Shown: positions 34,018 through 44,470, counted from the first letter of the stretch. The stretch: DNA of 64,000 nt from Chryseobacterium foetidum (GCF_025457425.1 NZ_JAMXIA010000001.1:1054001-1118000); one strand, 5' to 3'. A program made the numbers and translations. Notes: generated from the sequence alone by a model not told the origin.

Positions 34018-35117
34018 TAAGCTCTGTTAATAATATCTATTACAATTTCAACGTCACTATCTGTCATAACTGGAGAAATAGGCAAACTCAAAACTTCATT
34101 ATGGATTTTCTCTGTAATCGGAAAACTCAGATGATTCATATCTTTATAGGCTTCCTGTCTGTGAGGAGGAATTGGATAGTGAATCAATGTCTGGATGCCG
34201 TTTTCAGTAAGGTAAGTCTGCAGTTTTTCTCTTTCCTGGATTCTGATCACAAACAAATGCCACACGTGCTCATTCCCATCCTGAGGTAGCTGAGGAAGCG
34301 TTATAGCAGGATTGGTGATTTCAGAAAAATAGCGGTGTGCAATTTCACGCCTTCTTGTGTTTTCCTGATCGATATATTTCAGTTTTACATCCAGAACTGC
34401 CGCCTGAATTTCATCCAATCTTGAATTTAAACCCTGAAAAACATTAATGTATTTTTGGTTTGAACCATAGTTTGCCAATGCACGCAGTGTCTTCGCAAAT
34501 TCATCATCATTGGTAGTTACAGCACCAGCATCACCTAAGGCACCCAGATTTTTACCCGGATAGAAACTGAAGCCTGCGGCGTCCCCGAGATTTCCTGTTT
34601 TAATTCCTTCATATTCTGCACCGATAGCCTGTGCATTGTCTTCAACAATTTTCAAACTGTACTTTTGTGCAAGAGCTTTTAAATCTGCTGAGAAAACAAC
34701 TTTACCATAAAGATGAACAATCATAATGGCTTTTGTTTTTTCGCTGATCTTTTCTTCGATTTTACTTATGTCAATATTGTAATTATCAATATCAGGCTCT
34801 ACAAGCACCGGCACAAGACCGTTGTCTGATATGGCAAGTATAGAAGCGATGTAAGTATTTGCCGGAACAATAACCTCATCTCCTTTCTTCATCATTCCCA
34901 TTTCGATGTAGGTACGCAAGATGAGTCTCAGCGCATCAAGACCGTTGGCAACACCTATTGCGTGTTTAGCACCAATATAATTTGAAAGATTTTCTTCAAA
35001 ATTTTTAACTTCATTCCCCAGAAGATACCAACCTGAACGAAATGTACTGAGAAGTCTTTCTTCGATTTCCTGCTGATATGCAAGATTTATTTTCTGTAAA
35101 TCTAAAAACTTTATCAT
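34017..35117 (-). CDS. DegT-family sugar aminotransferase (FdtB/QdtB-like)
   Basis: 366-residue PLP-dependent aminotransferase: [20 protein letters not shown]-terminus, the PLP lysine in [17 protein letters not shown], and [11 protein letters not shown]. This matches the FdtB/QdtB group that aminates C3 of dTDP-3-keto-6-deoxyhexoses. The flanking acetyltransferase and 3,4-ketoisomerase-type cupins complete a dTDP-Fuc3NAc or dTDP-Qui3NAc pathway, except for RmlA/RmlB, which must lie elsewhere. It is coupled to wzx by a 1-bp overlap. Confidence 0.9.
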   Translation of the reverse strand: MIKFLDLQKINLAYQQEIEERLLSTFRSGWYLLGNEVKNFEENLSNYIGAKHAIGVANGLDALRLILRTYIEMGMMKKGDEVIVPANTYIASILAISDNGLVPVLVEPDIDNYNIDISKIEEKISEKTKAIMIVHLYGKVVFSADLKALAQKYSLKIVEDNAQAIGAEYEGIKTGNLGDAAGFSFYPGKNLGALGDAGAVTTNDDEFAKTLRALANYGSNQKYINVFQGLNSRLDEIQAAVLDVKLKYIDQENTRRREIAHRYFSEITNPAITLPQLPQDGNEHVWHLFVIRIQEREKLQTYLTENGIQTLIHYPIPPHRQEAYKDMNHLSFPITEKIHNEVLSLPISPVMTDSDVEIVIDIINRA

Positions 35118-35126
35118 TGTATTTTT

Positions 35127-35612
35127 TTATGTGTAGCTAATTTTTCCTTTTTCATCAATAAAACCACGCTGTTTAGCGGGGTTACCAAACCAAACTGTAT
35201 TTGCCGGAACATTTTTTGTAATCACGCTTCCTGCTCCAATCAACGCATTTTCGCCGATAGTATTACCAGCCACTATGGTAGAATTAGCCCCAATTGACGC
35301 TCCTTTCCTAATAACCGTTTTTGCGAATGCTTCAGGATAAACTTTAGAACGCGGAATTAAATCATTTGTGAAAGTAACATTTGGACCTATGAAAACATTA
35401 TCTTCCAAAGTAACACCATCCCAAATCTGAACTCCCGGTTTTACAGTTACATTATCACCTATTACCACATCATTCTCTATAAATACGTGACAGTTGATAT
35501 TGCAGTGATCACCAATTACAGCATTTTTTAAAATAACAGAATACTGCCAGACAAAAGTATTTTCGCCAATATTTTCGCTCTGAACATCTGATAACGGATG
35601 AATTTTAGCCAT
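35127..35612 (-). CDS. Hexapeptide-repeat N-acetyltransferase (FdtC/QdtC-like)
   Basis: 161-residue left-handed beta-helix acyltransferase: [20 protein letters not shown], several hexapeptide turns, [13 protein letters not shown] and the closing [13 protein letters not shown]. In dTDP-3-amino-sugar pathways the matching enzyme acetylates the 3-amino group with acetyl-CoA. Gene order cupin-acetyltransferase-aminotransferase supports this. It overlaps the cupin gene by 8 bp. Confidence 0.88.
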   Translation of the reverse strand: MAKIHPLSDVQSENIGENTFVWQYSVILKNAVIGDHCNINCHVFIENDVVIGDNVTVKPGVQIWDGVTLEDNVFIGPNVTFTNDLIPRSKVYPEAFAKTVIRKGASIGANSTIVAGNTIGENALIGAGSVITKNVPANTVWFGNPAKQRGFIDEKGKISYT

Positions 35613-36021
35613 TTTTTCTGTAGTTTTTAAAATCTTGGTAATCTCTTATATAATCATCTTCCGAATAGGCAATGGATGCCAGTACAAGACAAATACTTCC
35701 GCTGGAAAAGTCTTTCATTTCTCTCCAAATTCCTGGAACTATATGTAATGCCTTGTTTGGATGATTAAGAAACACTTCTTTTTTATTTTGTCCATCATCT
35801 AAAATAAAGGTAAATGAACCACTGGCTGCTACGACGTATTGTTGAAGCTTATAATGTGCATGCCCTCCCCTTTCAGCACCCATAGGTACATCATAGAGAT
35901 AGTAAATTCTATTGATGTCAAATGGTAAATCCACACTATTCTCCATCACAGTAATGTTTCCATTATCATTGTGGACTATAGGCAATTCTACAATCCTACA
36001 GTCTTCAATATTAAATTGCAT
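35605..36021 (-). CDS. dTDP-4-oxo-6-deoxyhexose 3,4-ketoisomerase (FdtA/QdtA cupin)
   Basis: 138-residue single-domain cupin of the WxcM/FdtA family. It retains the active-site HxH in [12 protein letters not shown] and the [11 protein letters not shown] lead-in. FdtA and QdtA interconvert 4-keto and 3-keto sugars, setting up C3 amination; FdtA leads to Fuc3NAc and QdtA to Qui3NAc, which I cannot separate by eye. It overlaps its tandem paralogue by 11 bp and the acetyltransferase by 8 bp. Confidence 0.88.
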   Translation of the reverse strand: MQFNIEDCRIVELPIVHNDNGNITVMENSVDLPFDINRIYYLYDVPMGAERGGHAHYKLQQYVVAASGSFTFILDDGQNKKEVFLNHPNKALHIVPGIWREMKDFSSGSICLVLASIAYSEDDYIRDYQDFKNYRKNG

Positions 36022-36418
36022 TCTTTAGTTTTTTAAACTGTTCAAAATTCCTGATATAATCACCTTCATCGTATTTTTTATCTGATACAATGAGTGCCAA
36101 AGAATTGGTAGAAAAGTTTTCGAGTCTGCGCCAGTACATTTTTGGTATGTAAAGGCCATCGTATGATCTGTTTAAAGAAAATTTCTGTTCAGTTTCTCCA
36201 TCATTCAAAACAATATCAAAGCTGCCAGACAATGCCACGATAAATTCCTGCTGCTCTCGGAAAGCGTGGCTACCGCGCACTTCACCACCGGGAACATCAT
36301 AAATCCAGTACGTTCTGGCGATTTCAAACGGCAACTGACCGGGAAACTCGAAGAAGGAAAGATTTCCTCTTTTATCCAGAATTTTTGGTAACTGTATTAT
36401 TTTCGGTGTTTCTTCCAT
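36011..36418 (-). CDS. FdtA/QdtA-like cupin paralogue with altered active site
   Basis: 135-residue cupin clearly related to its neighbour: YWIYDVPGGEVRGSHAFREQQ aligns with the neighbour's [19 protein letters not shown] region. The second histidine of HAH is Phe here, so ordinary ketoisomerase activity may be lost or changed. It may form a hetero-dimer with the intact copy, have another sugar substrate, or be a decaying duplicate. It follows gmd by 1 bp and is translationally coupled to the next cupin (11-bp overlap). Confidence 0.85.
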   Translation of the reverse strand: MEETPKIIQLPKILDKRGNLSFFEFPGQLPFEIARTYWIYDVPGGEVRGSHAFREQQEFIVALSGSFDIVLNDGETEQKFSLNRSYDGLYIPKMYWRRLENFSTNSLALIVSDKKYDEGDYIRNFEQFKKLKNAI

Positions 36419-36419
36419 T

Positions 36420-37493
36420 TTACGTTATTTGGAGGTCTGACGCAACCATTTCTTTAACCAATCCAGCCAAATCATATTTTGGTTCCCAGCCTAACTGTGT
36501 TTTAGACTTTGTAGGATCTCCAATTAATAAATCTACTTCGGTTGGTCTGTAATATTCCGGATCTACAGAAACAACAGTTTTCCCTATTTCAAGTTGATAC
36601 ATAGGATTATTACAAGCCACTACTTTGGCAATTTCATTTTCATTTTCACCTTCAAAAGAAAGTTCAACCCCAATCTCACCAAATGCCATTCTCACAAAAT
36701 CACGTACAGAAGTAGTTTCTCCCATAGCGATTACAAAATCTTCAGGTTTATCCTGCTGAAGGATTCTCCACATGGCTTCCACATAATCTTTAGCGTGCCC
36801 CCAATCTCTCAGTGCATTCAGATTCCCAAGATAAAGACAGTCCTGCTTCCCCTTTGCAATCGCTGCTGTAGCCATAGTAATCTTACGGGTTACAAAAGTT
36901 TCGCCTCTTCTCGGAGATTCGTGGTTGAATAAAATTCCGTTGCAGGCAAACATTCCGTAAGCTTCACGGTAGTTTTTGGTAATCCAGAAACCGTAGATTT
37001 TTGCTGCTCCGTAAGGTGAACGCGGATAGAATGGAGAATTTTCGTCGTAAAAACCTCTCTCATTTTTATTTTCGGATAGTCCGCCATATAATTCGGAAGT
37101 TGATGCCTGATAAATTCTGGTTTTCTTTTCCAGTCCCAAAATACGTACTGCTTCAAGAATTCTTAAAGTTCCGATACCGTCAACGTTTGCAACATATTCG
37201 GGGGAATCAAAAGAAACTTTCACGTGAGACATTGCTCCAAGATTGTAAATTTCGTCTGGCTGAACTTCCTGAATGATTCTTATGATATTCATAGAATCAG
37301 TAAGATCACCATAATGCAGAGTAAAATTTACGTTCTGCTCATGCTGATCCTGATAGAGGTGATCAATTCTCTGTGTATTGAATGAAGAAGCTCTCCTTTT
37401 AATACCGTGAACCTGATATCCTTTCTCTAATAAAAGTTCTGCTAAATAGGAACCGTCCTGTCCGGTAACTCCTGTTATTAAGGCTGTTTTCAT
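36420..37493 (-). CDS. gmd: GDP-mannose 4,6-dehydratase
   Basis: 357-residue extended [22 protein letters not shown] at the N-terminus, [15 protein letters not shown] with catalytic Ser/Thr, the YGAAK catalytic pair and [18 protein letters not shown]. It converts GDP-D-mannose to GDP-4-keto-6-deoxymannose, feeding the GDP-fucose synthase encoded just downstream in the sequence but upstream in transcription. The length is typical. Confidence 0.97.
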   Translation of the reverse strand: MKTALITGVTGQDGSYLAELLLEKGYQVHGIKRRASSFNTQRIDHLYQDQHEQNVNFTLHYGDLTDSMNIIRIIQEVQPDEIYNLGAMSHVKVSFDSPEYVANVDGIGTLRILEAVRILGLEKKTRIYQASTSELYGGLSENKNERGFYDENSPFYPRSPYGAAKIYGFWITKNYREAYGMFACNGILFNHESPRRGETFVTRKITMATAAIAKGKQDCLYLGNLNALRDWGHAKDYVEAMWRILQQDKPEDFVIAMGETTSVRDFVRMAFGEIGVELSFEGENENEIAKVVACNNPMYQLEIGKTVVSVDPEYYRPTEVDLLIGDPTKSKTQLGWEPKYDLAGLVKEMVASDLQIT

Positions 37494-37543
37494 CTTTGTG
37501 ATGTATGTTTAATATGTGATAAATGATCAGTAGATTTCAATAT

Positions 37544-38500
37544 CTAAGACATTTTCACCTGTTTAAAATTATTAATATTTTCTAAAAACCATTGGTAGGT
37601 TTTTGTAATTCCCTGCTCGAGGTCTACCTGGTGCTTCCATCCCAAATCGTGCATTTTCGATACATCCATAAGTTTTCTAGGTGTTCCGTCGGGTTTTTCA
37701 GAATCCCAAACAATGTCTCCTGTATGCCCTACCACTTTCTGAATCATTTCTGCCAGTTCTCTGATGGTGAGATCAACACCGGTACCTACATTATAAAGAT
37801 GCTCTGGAAGAACATTTTCTAAAGCAAATATTACAGATGCAGCCATATCATCCACAAAAAGAAACTCTCTCATCGGCGTCCCCGAGCCCCATAAAGTTAC
37901 AGATGCATTTCCGTTTTCTTTCGCCTCATGAAATTTTCTGATCATGGCTGGTAACACGTGAGATGTATTTAAATCAAAATTATCGTGAGTACCGTAGAGA
38001 TTAGTAGGCATCATAGATACATAGTCTTTTCCGTACTGCTTTCTGATTGCCTCGCAGCTTTTAATACCTGTTATTTTTGCCACAGCATACCATTCGTTTG
38101 TGGGCTCAAGAGAATCTGTTAACAGATATTCTTCTTTTAGAGGCTGCGGCGCCAGTTTAGGATAAATACACGAAGATCCCAGAAAAATAAATTTTTCAAC
38201 ATCGTTTTTAAGCGAAGCATCAATCAGATTATTCTGAATCTGCATATTTTCCATTAAAAACTGATAAGGAAAAGAATTATTTGCCAGAATACCTCCTACT
38301 TTAGCAGCAGCATCTATCACCACCTCTGGTTTATGCTCTTCAAAAAAATCTGCAACGGCTTTTTGATTTTTAAGATCCAGTTCGCTGCTGGACAAACCTA
38401 TTACATTAGTATATCCTTTCTCAGCCAGCTGTCTCATGATAGCAGATCCCACCATCCCGCGGTGACCGGCTACGTATATTTTAGATTCTCTAGAAATCAT
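37544..38500 (-). CDS. fcl: GDP-L-fucose synthase
   Basis: 318-residue SDR: IYVAGHRGMVGSAI, LGSSCIYPKLAPQP, catalytic EWYAVAKI (YxxxK) and MPTNLYGTHDNFDLNTSHVLPA. It epimerises at C3/C5 and reduces GDP-4-keto-6-deoxymannose with NADPH to GDP-L-fucose. With gmd and manC it makes fucose a likely component of the polymer. It is spaced 5 bp from manC. Confidence 0.97.
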   Translation of the reverse strand: MISRESKIYVAGHRGMVGSAIMRQLAEKGYTNVIGLSSSELDLKNQKAVADFFEEHKPEVVIDAAAKVGGILANNSFPYQFLMENMQIQNNLIDASLKNDVEKFIFLGSSCIYPKLAPQPLKEEYLLTDSLEPTNEWYAVAKITGIKSCEAIRKQYGKDYVSMMPTNLYGTHDNFDLNTSHVLPAMIRKFHEAKENGNASVTLWGSGTPMREFLFVDDMAASVIFALENVLPEHLYNVGTGVDLTIRELAEMIQKVVGHTGDIVWDSEKPDGTPRKLMDVSKMHDLGWKHQVDLEQGITKTYQWFLENINNFKQVKMS

Positions 38501-38505
38501 AATTT

Positions 38506-39498
38506 TTATCTTAAAGTAGATTGATATTTTTCCAATTGACTGTAGATCTTCTTCACATCCTGAGATTTCTCTTTCTGAAGTACCAGAATGGCATCCGGAG
38601 TATGAACAAAAATACAGTTCTTCATTCCAACAAAAGCTGTAAAAATTTCTGTACCAATTACCATATTACCGTTTTCATCCGCAGGATGACCGGTTGTTCT
38701 CAAGTAATCGTACAAAGACTCGAAAGATCCCAGATCATTCCATCTGAAATTGGCCGGAACAACCTTGATCTGTCTTGAACGCTCCATTACAGCATAGTCG
38801 ATACTTATAGAAGGAATCTGTTTGCAGGACTCTTCATCTAAAAGATTATTTTGAGATTTCTCCCAGGCTTCTGAAGATTTCTGATAAACTTCGGGTTGAT
38901 ATTTTTTCAGTTCACCCAGAAGAACTCCTGCTTTAAAGCAGAACATTCCTGAATTCCAGAGAAAAGTTCCTTTATCTAAAAATTCCTGAGCAGTCTCAGT
39001 GTTTGGTTTTTCCCGAAATGAAAGCACATCTTTTCCTTCGTATTCGATATATCCATATCCCGTTTCCGGTTTTGACGGTACCACACCAAAAGTAACTACA
39101 AAATCTTTTTTGGCGAGCTCTACCGCTTCCATCAAAGACTTTTCATAAGCCTCCTGATTCTGAATCAAGTGGTCTGAAGGTGTAATAATCAAAATATCGT
39201 CTGCATCAACGGCTAATGCAGCAAATCCGATGGCTGCTGCAGTATTTCTGGCAATGGTTTCTGTTACAAATATTTTCGGAAGATCGATGTCTTTCAACAG
39301 TTCTCTGCTCCATTCAATATGATCAGAATTTCCTACCACCATCAATTCGTCTACGACAGATTTATTTCTTTCTGCAGTAAGCTCAAATAAAGATTTTCCT
39401 TCAAAAATTTTGAGGAACTGTTTTGGATGGTTTTTTCTGGAAAGTGGCCAAAGCCTGCTTCCTACACCTCCGGATAAGATTACATTGTATATTTTCAT
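38506..39498 (-). CDS. manC: Mannose-1-phosphate guanylyltransferase
   Basis: 330-residue nucleotidyltransferase: VILSGGVGSRLWPLSR with the nucleotide-binding Gly/Arg, FLWNSGMF, FREKPN and NFRWNDLGSF. It makes GDP-mannose from GTP and mannose-1-phosphate. It lacks the C-terminal isomerase-type cupin present in classical two-domain ManC; that domain is a separate gene overlapping its start by 4 bp. Confidence 0.96.
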   Translation of the reverse strand: MKIYNVILSGGVGSRLWPLSRKNHPKQFLKIFEGKSLFELTAERNKSVVDELMVVGNSDHIEWSRELLKDIDLPKIFVTETIARNTAAAIGFAALAVDADDILIITPSDHLIQNQEAYEKSLMEAVELAKKDFVVTFGVVPSKPETGYGYIEYEGKDVLSFREKPNTETAQEFLDKGTFLWNSGMFCFKAGVLLGELKKYQPEVYQKSSEAWEKSQNNLLDEESCKQIPSISIDYAVMERSRQIKVVPANFRWNDLGSFESLYDYLRTTGHPADENGNMVIGTEIFTAFVGMKNCIFVHTPDAILVLQKEKSQDVKKIYSQLEKYQSTLR

Positions 39499-39839
39499 GC
39501 TCTGTTATAGTCGTCTTCTACTCTTACAATATCATCTTCACCGAAGTAAGTACCATATTGCACTTCGATAAAAACAACCGGTTCAGAAGTTTTATTTTCC
39601 ATCCTGTGGTGTGCACCCAGTGGAATCTGTGCTACTTCTCCTGTAGAATATTCTTTTACAGAATCATTAATGGTAATTGTTCCGGTTCCTGAAACTACAG
39701 TCCACACTTCTGCCCTGTGATGATGGTATTGCAGCGAAAGTCTGCCACCCGGATAAACCAAAATTCTTTTTACTTTATGAGTTTCAGCATCTTCCAATAC
39801 CCAATACTCTCCCCATGGTCTGATGTCGTGTTCTAACAT
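39495..39839 (-). CDS. Mannose-6-phosphate isomerase type II cupin (stand-alone)
   Basis: 114-residue cupin starting with RPWGEYWVLED, then KVKRILVYPGGRLSLQYHHHRAEVW with metal-binding histidines, and PLGAHHRMEN. This equals the C-terminal half of bifunctional ManC/AlgA proteins and likely isomerises fructose-6-phosphate to mannose-6-phosphate, or assists manC. It overlaps manC in an ATGA junction. A TATATTTG box lies upstream, so it may lead a sub-operon. Confidence 0.88.
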   Translation of the reverse strand: MLEHDIRPWGEYWVLEDAETHKVKRILVYPGGRLSLQYHHHRAEVWTVVSGTGTITINDSVKEYSTGEVAQIPLGAHHRMENKTSEPVVFIEVQYGTYFGEDDIVRVEDDYNRA

Positions 39840-39861
39840 TTATGTATATGTTTTGAATTTG

Positions 39862-39869
39862 CAAATATA
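39862..39869 (-). promoter_or_regulatory. Candidate internal -7 element upstream of the manC block
   Basis: Minus-strand TATATTTG, an exact TAnnTTTG match 22 bp before the cupin ATG, in the 53-bp gap after the dehydrogenase gene. No -33 box stands out. Confidence 0.5.
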
Positions 39870-39892
39870 CGGTATGTATCTGTATAAAAAAA

Positions 39893-41191
39893 TTACAGCC
39901 TTTTATCTGCAATTTCTTTACTTAAAGCGCCTTTGACGTCGTATATAATACCGGCATCAGCAAGATGCTGCTTTAAATCTAATTTTAAAAATTCTTTATG
40001 AGACACCGTAAGAATAATTGCGTCGTACTTTTCTGTAATACCAACCTTTTCTTTTAACTGAATACCGTATTCCTCCAGCACTTCAGATGAGTTTGCCCAA
40101 GGATCATAAGTATCTACAACGACTCCATATTCCTGCAGATTAGATATTACATCTATTACTTTTGAATTTCTTATATCCGGACAGTCTTCTTTGAAAGTTA
40201 TTCCAAGGTTCAGTATTCTTGCTCCTTTAATACTGATATCTTTTTTGATCATCAGCTTAATCACCTGGGCAGCAACAAATGCACCCATAGAGTCATTCAG
40301 TCTTCTGGCACTGAGAATTAATTCTGAATAATAACCAATTTCCTGTGCTTTCTGAGCCAAATAAAAAGGGTCTACCCCAATACAGTGTCCTCCGACAAGA
40401 CCTGGTTTAAATTTAAGAAAATTCCATTTTGTACCTGCAGCCTCCAGAACATCATTGGTATCAATGTTCATCAGTGAGAAGATTTTTGCGAGCTCGTTCA
40501 TAAAGGCAATATTCACATCACGTTGTGAATTTTCGATAACTTTTGATGCTTCTGCCACCTTAATACTGGGAGCCAAATGGGTGCCTGCAGTAATCACTGA
40601 TTTGTAAAGATCATCTACAATTTTACCAACTTCCGGCGTAGAACCGGAAGTTACCTTTAAAATTTTGTCTACGGTATGCTCTTTATCTCCAGGATTAATT
40701 CTTTCAGGTGAGTATCCTGCAAAAAAATCTACATTAAATTTAAGTCCTGATACTTTTTCTAAAACCGGAACACATTCTTCTTCTGTGACACCTGGATATA
40801 CCGTTGATTCATAAATAACGATATCACCTCTTTTCAAAACTTTTCCAACGGTTTCTGAAGATTTGTAGAGTGGCGTGAGATCCGGTCTGTTATTCTTATC
40901 TACAGGTGTCGGGACTGTGATGATATAAACTGTTGCTGCTTTAATATCATTGAGCTCCGATGAGCAATACAGACCGTTTTTATTTGTATATAAAGGATTC
41001 TGCTGATCTAAAACCGATTTCAAAAGCTCATCATCTACTTCCAAAGTAAAATCTTTGCCTGCATTCAGGTCATCAATCCGTTTCTGATTGATATCAAAAC
41101 CTACGACAGGATACTTTGTAGCAAGAAGTCTGGCAAGCGGGAGACCTACATAGCCTAAACCTATCACTGCAATTTTATGATTTGTGTTCAT
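39893..41191 (-). CDS. UDP-N-acetylhexosamine 6-dehydrogenase (TviB/WbpO-like)
   Basis: 432-residue nucleotide-sugar dehydrogenase: IAVIGLGYVGLPLA dinucleotide fold, VPTPVDKNNRPDL, YSPERINPGD, and the catalytic Cys in VGGHCIGVDPFYL (about residue 265). This version resembles the Vi-antigen TviB/WbpO group that oxidises UDP-GlcNAc or UDP-GalNAc to uronic acids, rather than UDP-glucose dehydrogenase. Hence an N-acetylhexosaminuronic acid may be part of the polymer. It lies 50 bp after wzc. Confidence 0.9.
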   Translation of the reverse strand: MNTNHKIAVIGLGYVGLPLARLLATKYPVVGFDINQKRIDDLNAGKDFTLEVDDELLKSVLDQQNPLYTNKNGLYCSSELNDIKAATVYIITVPTPVDKNNRPDLTPLYKSSETVGKVLKRGDIVIYESTVYPGVTEEECVPVLEKVSGLKFNVDFFAGYSPERINPGDKEHTVDKILKVTSGSTPEVGKIVDDLYKSVITAGTHLAPSIKVAEASKVIENSQRDVNIAFMNELAKIFSLMNIDTNDVLEAAGTKWNFLKFKPGLVGGHCIGVDPFYLAQKAQEIGYYSELILSARRLNDSMGAFVAAQVIKLMIKKDISIKGARILNLGITFKEDCPDIRNSKVIDVISNLQEYGVVVDTYDPWANSSEVLEEYGIQLKEKVGITEKYDAIILTVSHKEFLKLDLKQHLADAGIIYDVKGALSKEIADKRL

Positions 41192-41241
41192 ACCTTTAAA
41201 AGATTTTAATTTCAGAATATTTTAAAATCCTTTTTTATTGT

Positions 41242-43614
41242 TTAAAATTTAAACCAGTCTCTCCAGGTTTTGTTTTTCTGAGCTCCGTAGCCATAGCCAT
41301 ATTTGTATCCATAGCCATAACCACTGTTTTTCTTACTCACATCATTAAGTACAAAAGCTACATTCTTGATTTTATTCTGCTCCACCTGCGCATTTGCAAA
41401 ACTTATCAGTTCTTTTTCAGTATAGTTAGATCTGGTGACATACATTGTCATATCTGCCACATCAGCGATAAGGAATGAGTCTGTAACCAGCATCAGCGGC
41501 GCAGTGTCTAAGATAATGTAGTCATAATCCGGTTTTAGAGATTCCACCAGTTCTTCATACCTTCCATTAGAGAGCAACTCTGTAGGATTAGGAGTAATCG
41601 CCCCGGAATAAATCACATCACAATACGGATTAAAGGTAGTCTGATGAATGATATTTTCTTTAGCCAAAGTTTCATCATACATAAACTCAGATAATCCGGT
41701 TAGACCCTTTCTTTTGTCATTGTATCTCTGAAGCTGAGGGTTTCGGATATCTGACCCGATGATAATTACTTTTTTTCTTGGTGTTGCTAAAGTAAGAGCC
41801 AAATTTACAGAAGCAAATGTTTTCCCTTCACCTTTTACTGTAGAAGTTACAAATATCACATGCCCTTTTTTATTTTTAGGCAGCATGAAATTAATATTGG
41901 TAATCAAAATCCTGAAAGCTTCTGCAAGCGGTGACATATCGTTGAGCTGTACCAACTCCGGATCGCCTTTTGAAAGAGAAGGAAGTTCTCCGATTATTGG
42001 TTTTCCTTCAGAAAGTTTCTCAAGGTCGTGCTTAGACTGTACTTTATTATTGAATAATTCAAGCAGATAAATAATACCGATCGGAATTAGTAGACCAACA
42101 AGCATTGCCAACAGGTATATTACTTTCTTTTTGGGCGATACAGGCTGAGGAGATGTAAGCGCATCATCTACAATTCTTGCTTTCGGTGCAGCGATAGCCA
42201 GAGAAATTGCGGACTCTTCTCTTTTCTGAAGCAGAAGAAGATACAGTTCTTCTTTTATAGTCTGCTGTCTTTCAATACTTCTGAACATTTTTTCCTGTAC
42301 CGGGACCCTTGAAATACGGTCTGAAAGTCTGTTCTGTTCGCCTAAAAATGTGTTTTTGGTAATCTGAAGTGCAGAACGGCTTTTATTGAGGCTTCCTGCA
42401 ATCGATGTACGCATATTGGCAATCTGTTTTGTAACATCCTGCACTACGGGGTTTAGCGATGTAGAACTTTCTAACAATCTATTTCTCTCAGTAACCAGCT
42501 GATTGTATACAGATATGTCTGAAGCGGTATTGGCATCCTGCAGACCTACATTCAGTGGCAAAATCTGATAACTTCCCTGTCTGTTAATATAAGTGAGTAG
42601 ACTGTTAACCAATTCCAGCTGAGATTCTGTTTCAAGCTGTTTCTGTCTGTTTTGTGCATCTGTCTGAAGCGAAAGTTCAGCCTCTGCTTTTATATCTGTG
42701 ATATTGTTTCGCTGCTTAAAGTCTTCCTTTTGGTTTTCAACTCTGCCCAGTTCCTCACCAATCAGCTTTACCCTTCCATCAATAAATTCTGCAGTTTTCT
42801 GTGCTTCAGAATTCTTATCAATAATCGCTTCCCGGTTGTAATTAATCGCAAGGCTGTTTAATATCATTTCCGCTTTTTCAGGCACCGGATAATTCATCGT
42901 CATCTTCAGAACAGTAGATTCTTCTTTTACCAGCTCAATGTTTAAGCTTCCCAAAAGATCACGTGTTCTGTTAATTGCCGAAGCAAACTGAAGACGGAAT
43001 TTTACATCTTTAGCTTCTTTCAGATCATAAGTAGGATTTTTCTGAAACATAATTACCCCAAAAGGCATCGTAAGAGCTTTATTAAAATCTGTAACGATAT
43101 TTTTCTTAAAATCTTCAGATTCAATAATAATCTTATTGTTTTCTATAGTCGCAAATACTTCATGGCCAGGATATGCTCCCTTTGGTTTTTCACTGATCAC
43201 ACGGACTATAAATGGTGCGGTATCTTTAAACAGCTCAATTTCTTTTATGCTGCCTTTAGAGTAAATATTGGTCTCAATACCCAACTCTCTCACCACCGAC
43301 ATCATCAGTTTTTTTGATTTCAGGATCTCAATCTCATTGTCTACCGAGTTAGTCCCCATACTTCCTACAGCTCCAATTTCTGAGAGAATTGACATTTCCG
43401 GCTGACCTGCGGAAGATTTATTAACTTCTTTGATCAATAGAGTGGCTTCAGTACTGTATACGGTGATAGAATACCGCAGAAAAAACCAGGCTACCAGCAG
43501 AGATAAGACAACACCTACTACAAACCAATACCATTTGTAAATGTAAGGTTTAATTAATTCCCGTAAATTAAATGGTGTTTTTTCAGTTTGATCCTGTAAA
43601 TAATTTTGATCCAC
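41242..43614 (-). CDS. wzc: Wzc-type polysaccharide co-polymerase / tyrosine autokinase
   Basis: 790 residues. The N-terminal Wzz domain has a membrane helix (about 30-50) and a long periplasmic coiled region (about 250-480); a second helix spans about 495-518. The cytosolic BY-kinase has Walker [10 protein letters not shown] (about 588), Walker A' [10 protein letters not shown] and Walker [10 protein letters not shown]. The tail carries a tyrosine cluster ([13 protein letters not shown], about 765-778), the usual autophosphorylation site. It controls chain length and export of the capsule or O-antigen with Wza. It is second in the operon, 21 bp after wza. Confidence 0.96.
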   Translation of the reverse strand: MDQNYLQDQTEKTPFNLRELIKPYIYKWYWFVVGVVLSLLVAWFFLRYSITVYSTEATLLIKEVNKSSAGQPEMSILSEIGAVGSMGTNSVDNEIEILKSKKLMMSVVRELGIETNIYSKGSIKEIELFKDTAPFIVRVISEKPKGAYPGHEVFATIENNKIIIESEDFKKNIVTDFNKALTMPFGVIMFQKNPTYDLKEAKDVKFRLQFASAINRTRDLLGSLNIELVKEESTVLKMTMNYPVPEKAEMILNSLAINYNREAIIDKNSEAQKTAEFIDGRVKLIGEELGRVENQKEDFKQRNNITDIKAEAELSLQTDAQNRQKQLETESQLELVNSLLTYINRQGSYQILPLNVGLQDANTASDISVYNQLVTERNRLLESSTSLNPVVQDVTKQIANMRTSIAGSLNKSRSALQITKNTFLGEQNRLSDRISRVPVQEKMFRSIERQQTIKEELYLLLLQKREESAISLAIAAPKARIVDDALTSPQPVSPKKKVIYLLAMLVGLLIPIGIIYLLELFNNKVQSKHDLEKLSEGKPIIGELPSLSKGDPELVQLNDMSPLAEAFRILITNINFMLPKNKKGHVIFVTSTVKGEGKTFASVNLALTLATPRKKVIIIGSDIRNPQLQRYNDKRKGLTGLSEFMYDETLAKENIIHQTTFNPYCDVIYSGAITPNPTELLSNGRYEELVESLKPDYDYIILDTAPLMLVTDSFLIADVADMTMYVTRSNYTEKELISFANAQVEQNKIKNVAFVLNDVSKKNSGYGYGYKYGYGYGAQKNKTWRDWFKF

Positions 43615-43635
43615 TATTTGTATATTTCTTTTAAA

Positions 43636-44445
43636 TTAATTTTTTGTCAGGGCTAACACTCCGATGACCAGTGATGCGATTACCGATGCCACTGAAATAT
43701 AAAGACCTGTATTCGGGTCTACTCTTGCTGCTTTTTCTCTGTTGGCATTTGGCTGCACATAGATGATATCGTTCTGCTTCAGATAATAATACGGTGAGTT
43801 GATGAAACCGGCTTTCGTAAGGTCTATTCTCTCTTTTGTGATCTGACCGTCTACATTTCTGATGATCAGTACATTGTTTCTGATTCCATACGGTGTAGTA
43901 TCTCCCGCAAGACTCAGTGCATTGAGAATATTGGCATGGCCATCAGGAATTACATACATCCCCGGTCTTGCCACTTCACCGGTTACTGATACTTTGAAAT
44001 TCACCAGCTTTACATCTACAACCGGATCTTTGATGTATTTGCTCAGTAAGCCTGTCAGTTTTTCCCTGAAGGTTTCAATATTTTCACCTTTGGTGCTGAT
44101 TTTACCCAGCTGAGGGAAGATGATATTGCTGTCTGTATCTACAAAATAGGTAGGTCCGGAAGCGGGAATCTGCTGTGGCAGGTTGTTGGAATTCGGTGAA
44201 GAATACTGGGTAACCGTAGCAGATGAAGAATAATTTTGGTTGAACGGTTTTACAGCATCCATATCACGTGCAGAGATATTTACGATAAGCTGATCTCCGG
44301 GCTGAAGACTGCTGCGGCTGTTTTTTATAGCATTGTCCAGCGACACAGAGTCGATATCGGTCATGTAGTTGATTTCCTGTCTCGGTGTACATGAAGCCAA
44401 TACAAGACCTGTAAAGCCATAAAGGCAGAATCTTCTGAAATTCAT
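43636..44445 (-). CDS. wza: Polysaccharide export lipoprotein Wza
   Basis: 269-residue outer-membrane export protein. The lipoprotein signal ends in VLASC; Poly_export domain (LQPGDQLIVNISARD to about 150), then SLBB-like segments (VSVTGEVARPGMYVIP), and a C-terminal hydrophobic helix (ASVIASLVIGVLALT). Shorter than E. coli Wza but typical for Bacteroidetes. I start at MNFRRFCLYG (44445); the alternative ATG six codons upstream (44463) overlaps a TAnnTTTG box. It is the first gene of the locus. Confidence 0.95.
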   Translation of the reverse strand: MNFRRFCLYGFTGLVLASCTPRQEINYMTDIDSVSLDNAIKNSRSSLQPGDQLIVNISARDMDAVKPFNQNYSSSATVTQYSSPNSNNLPQQIPASGPTYFVDTDSNIIFPQLGKISTKGENIETFREKLTGLLSKYIKDPVVDVKLVNFKVSVTGEVARPGMYVIPDGHANILNALSLAGDTTPYGIRNNVLIIRNVDGQITKERIDLTKAGFINSPYYYLKQNDIIYVQPNANREKAARVDPNTGLYISVASVIASLVIGVLALTKN

Positions 44446-44462
44446 TCTCTCTAAAATTTTCA

Positions 44463-44470
44463 CAAAAATA
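44463..44470 (-). promoter_or_regulatory. Candidate -7 element at the head of the polysaccharide operon
   Basis: Minus-strand TATTTTTG, 18 bp before the wza ATG. A second identical box lies at 44583-44590. Neither has a -33 TTTG at ideal distance, so the true start is uncertain. Confidence 0.4.
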
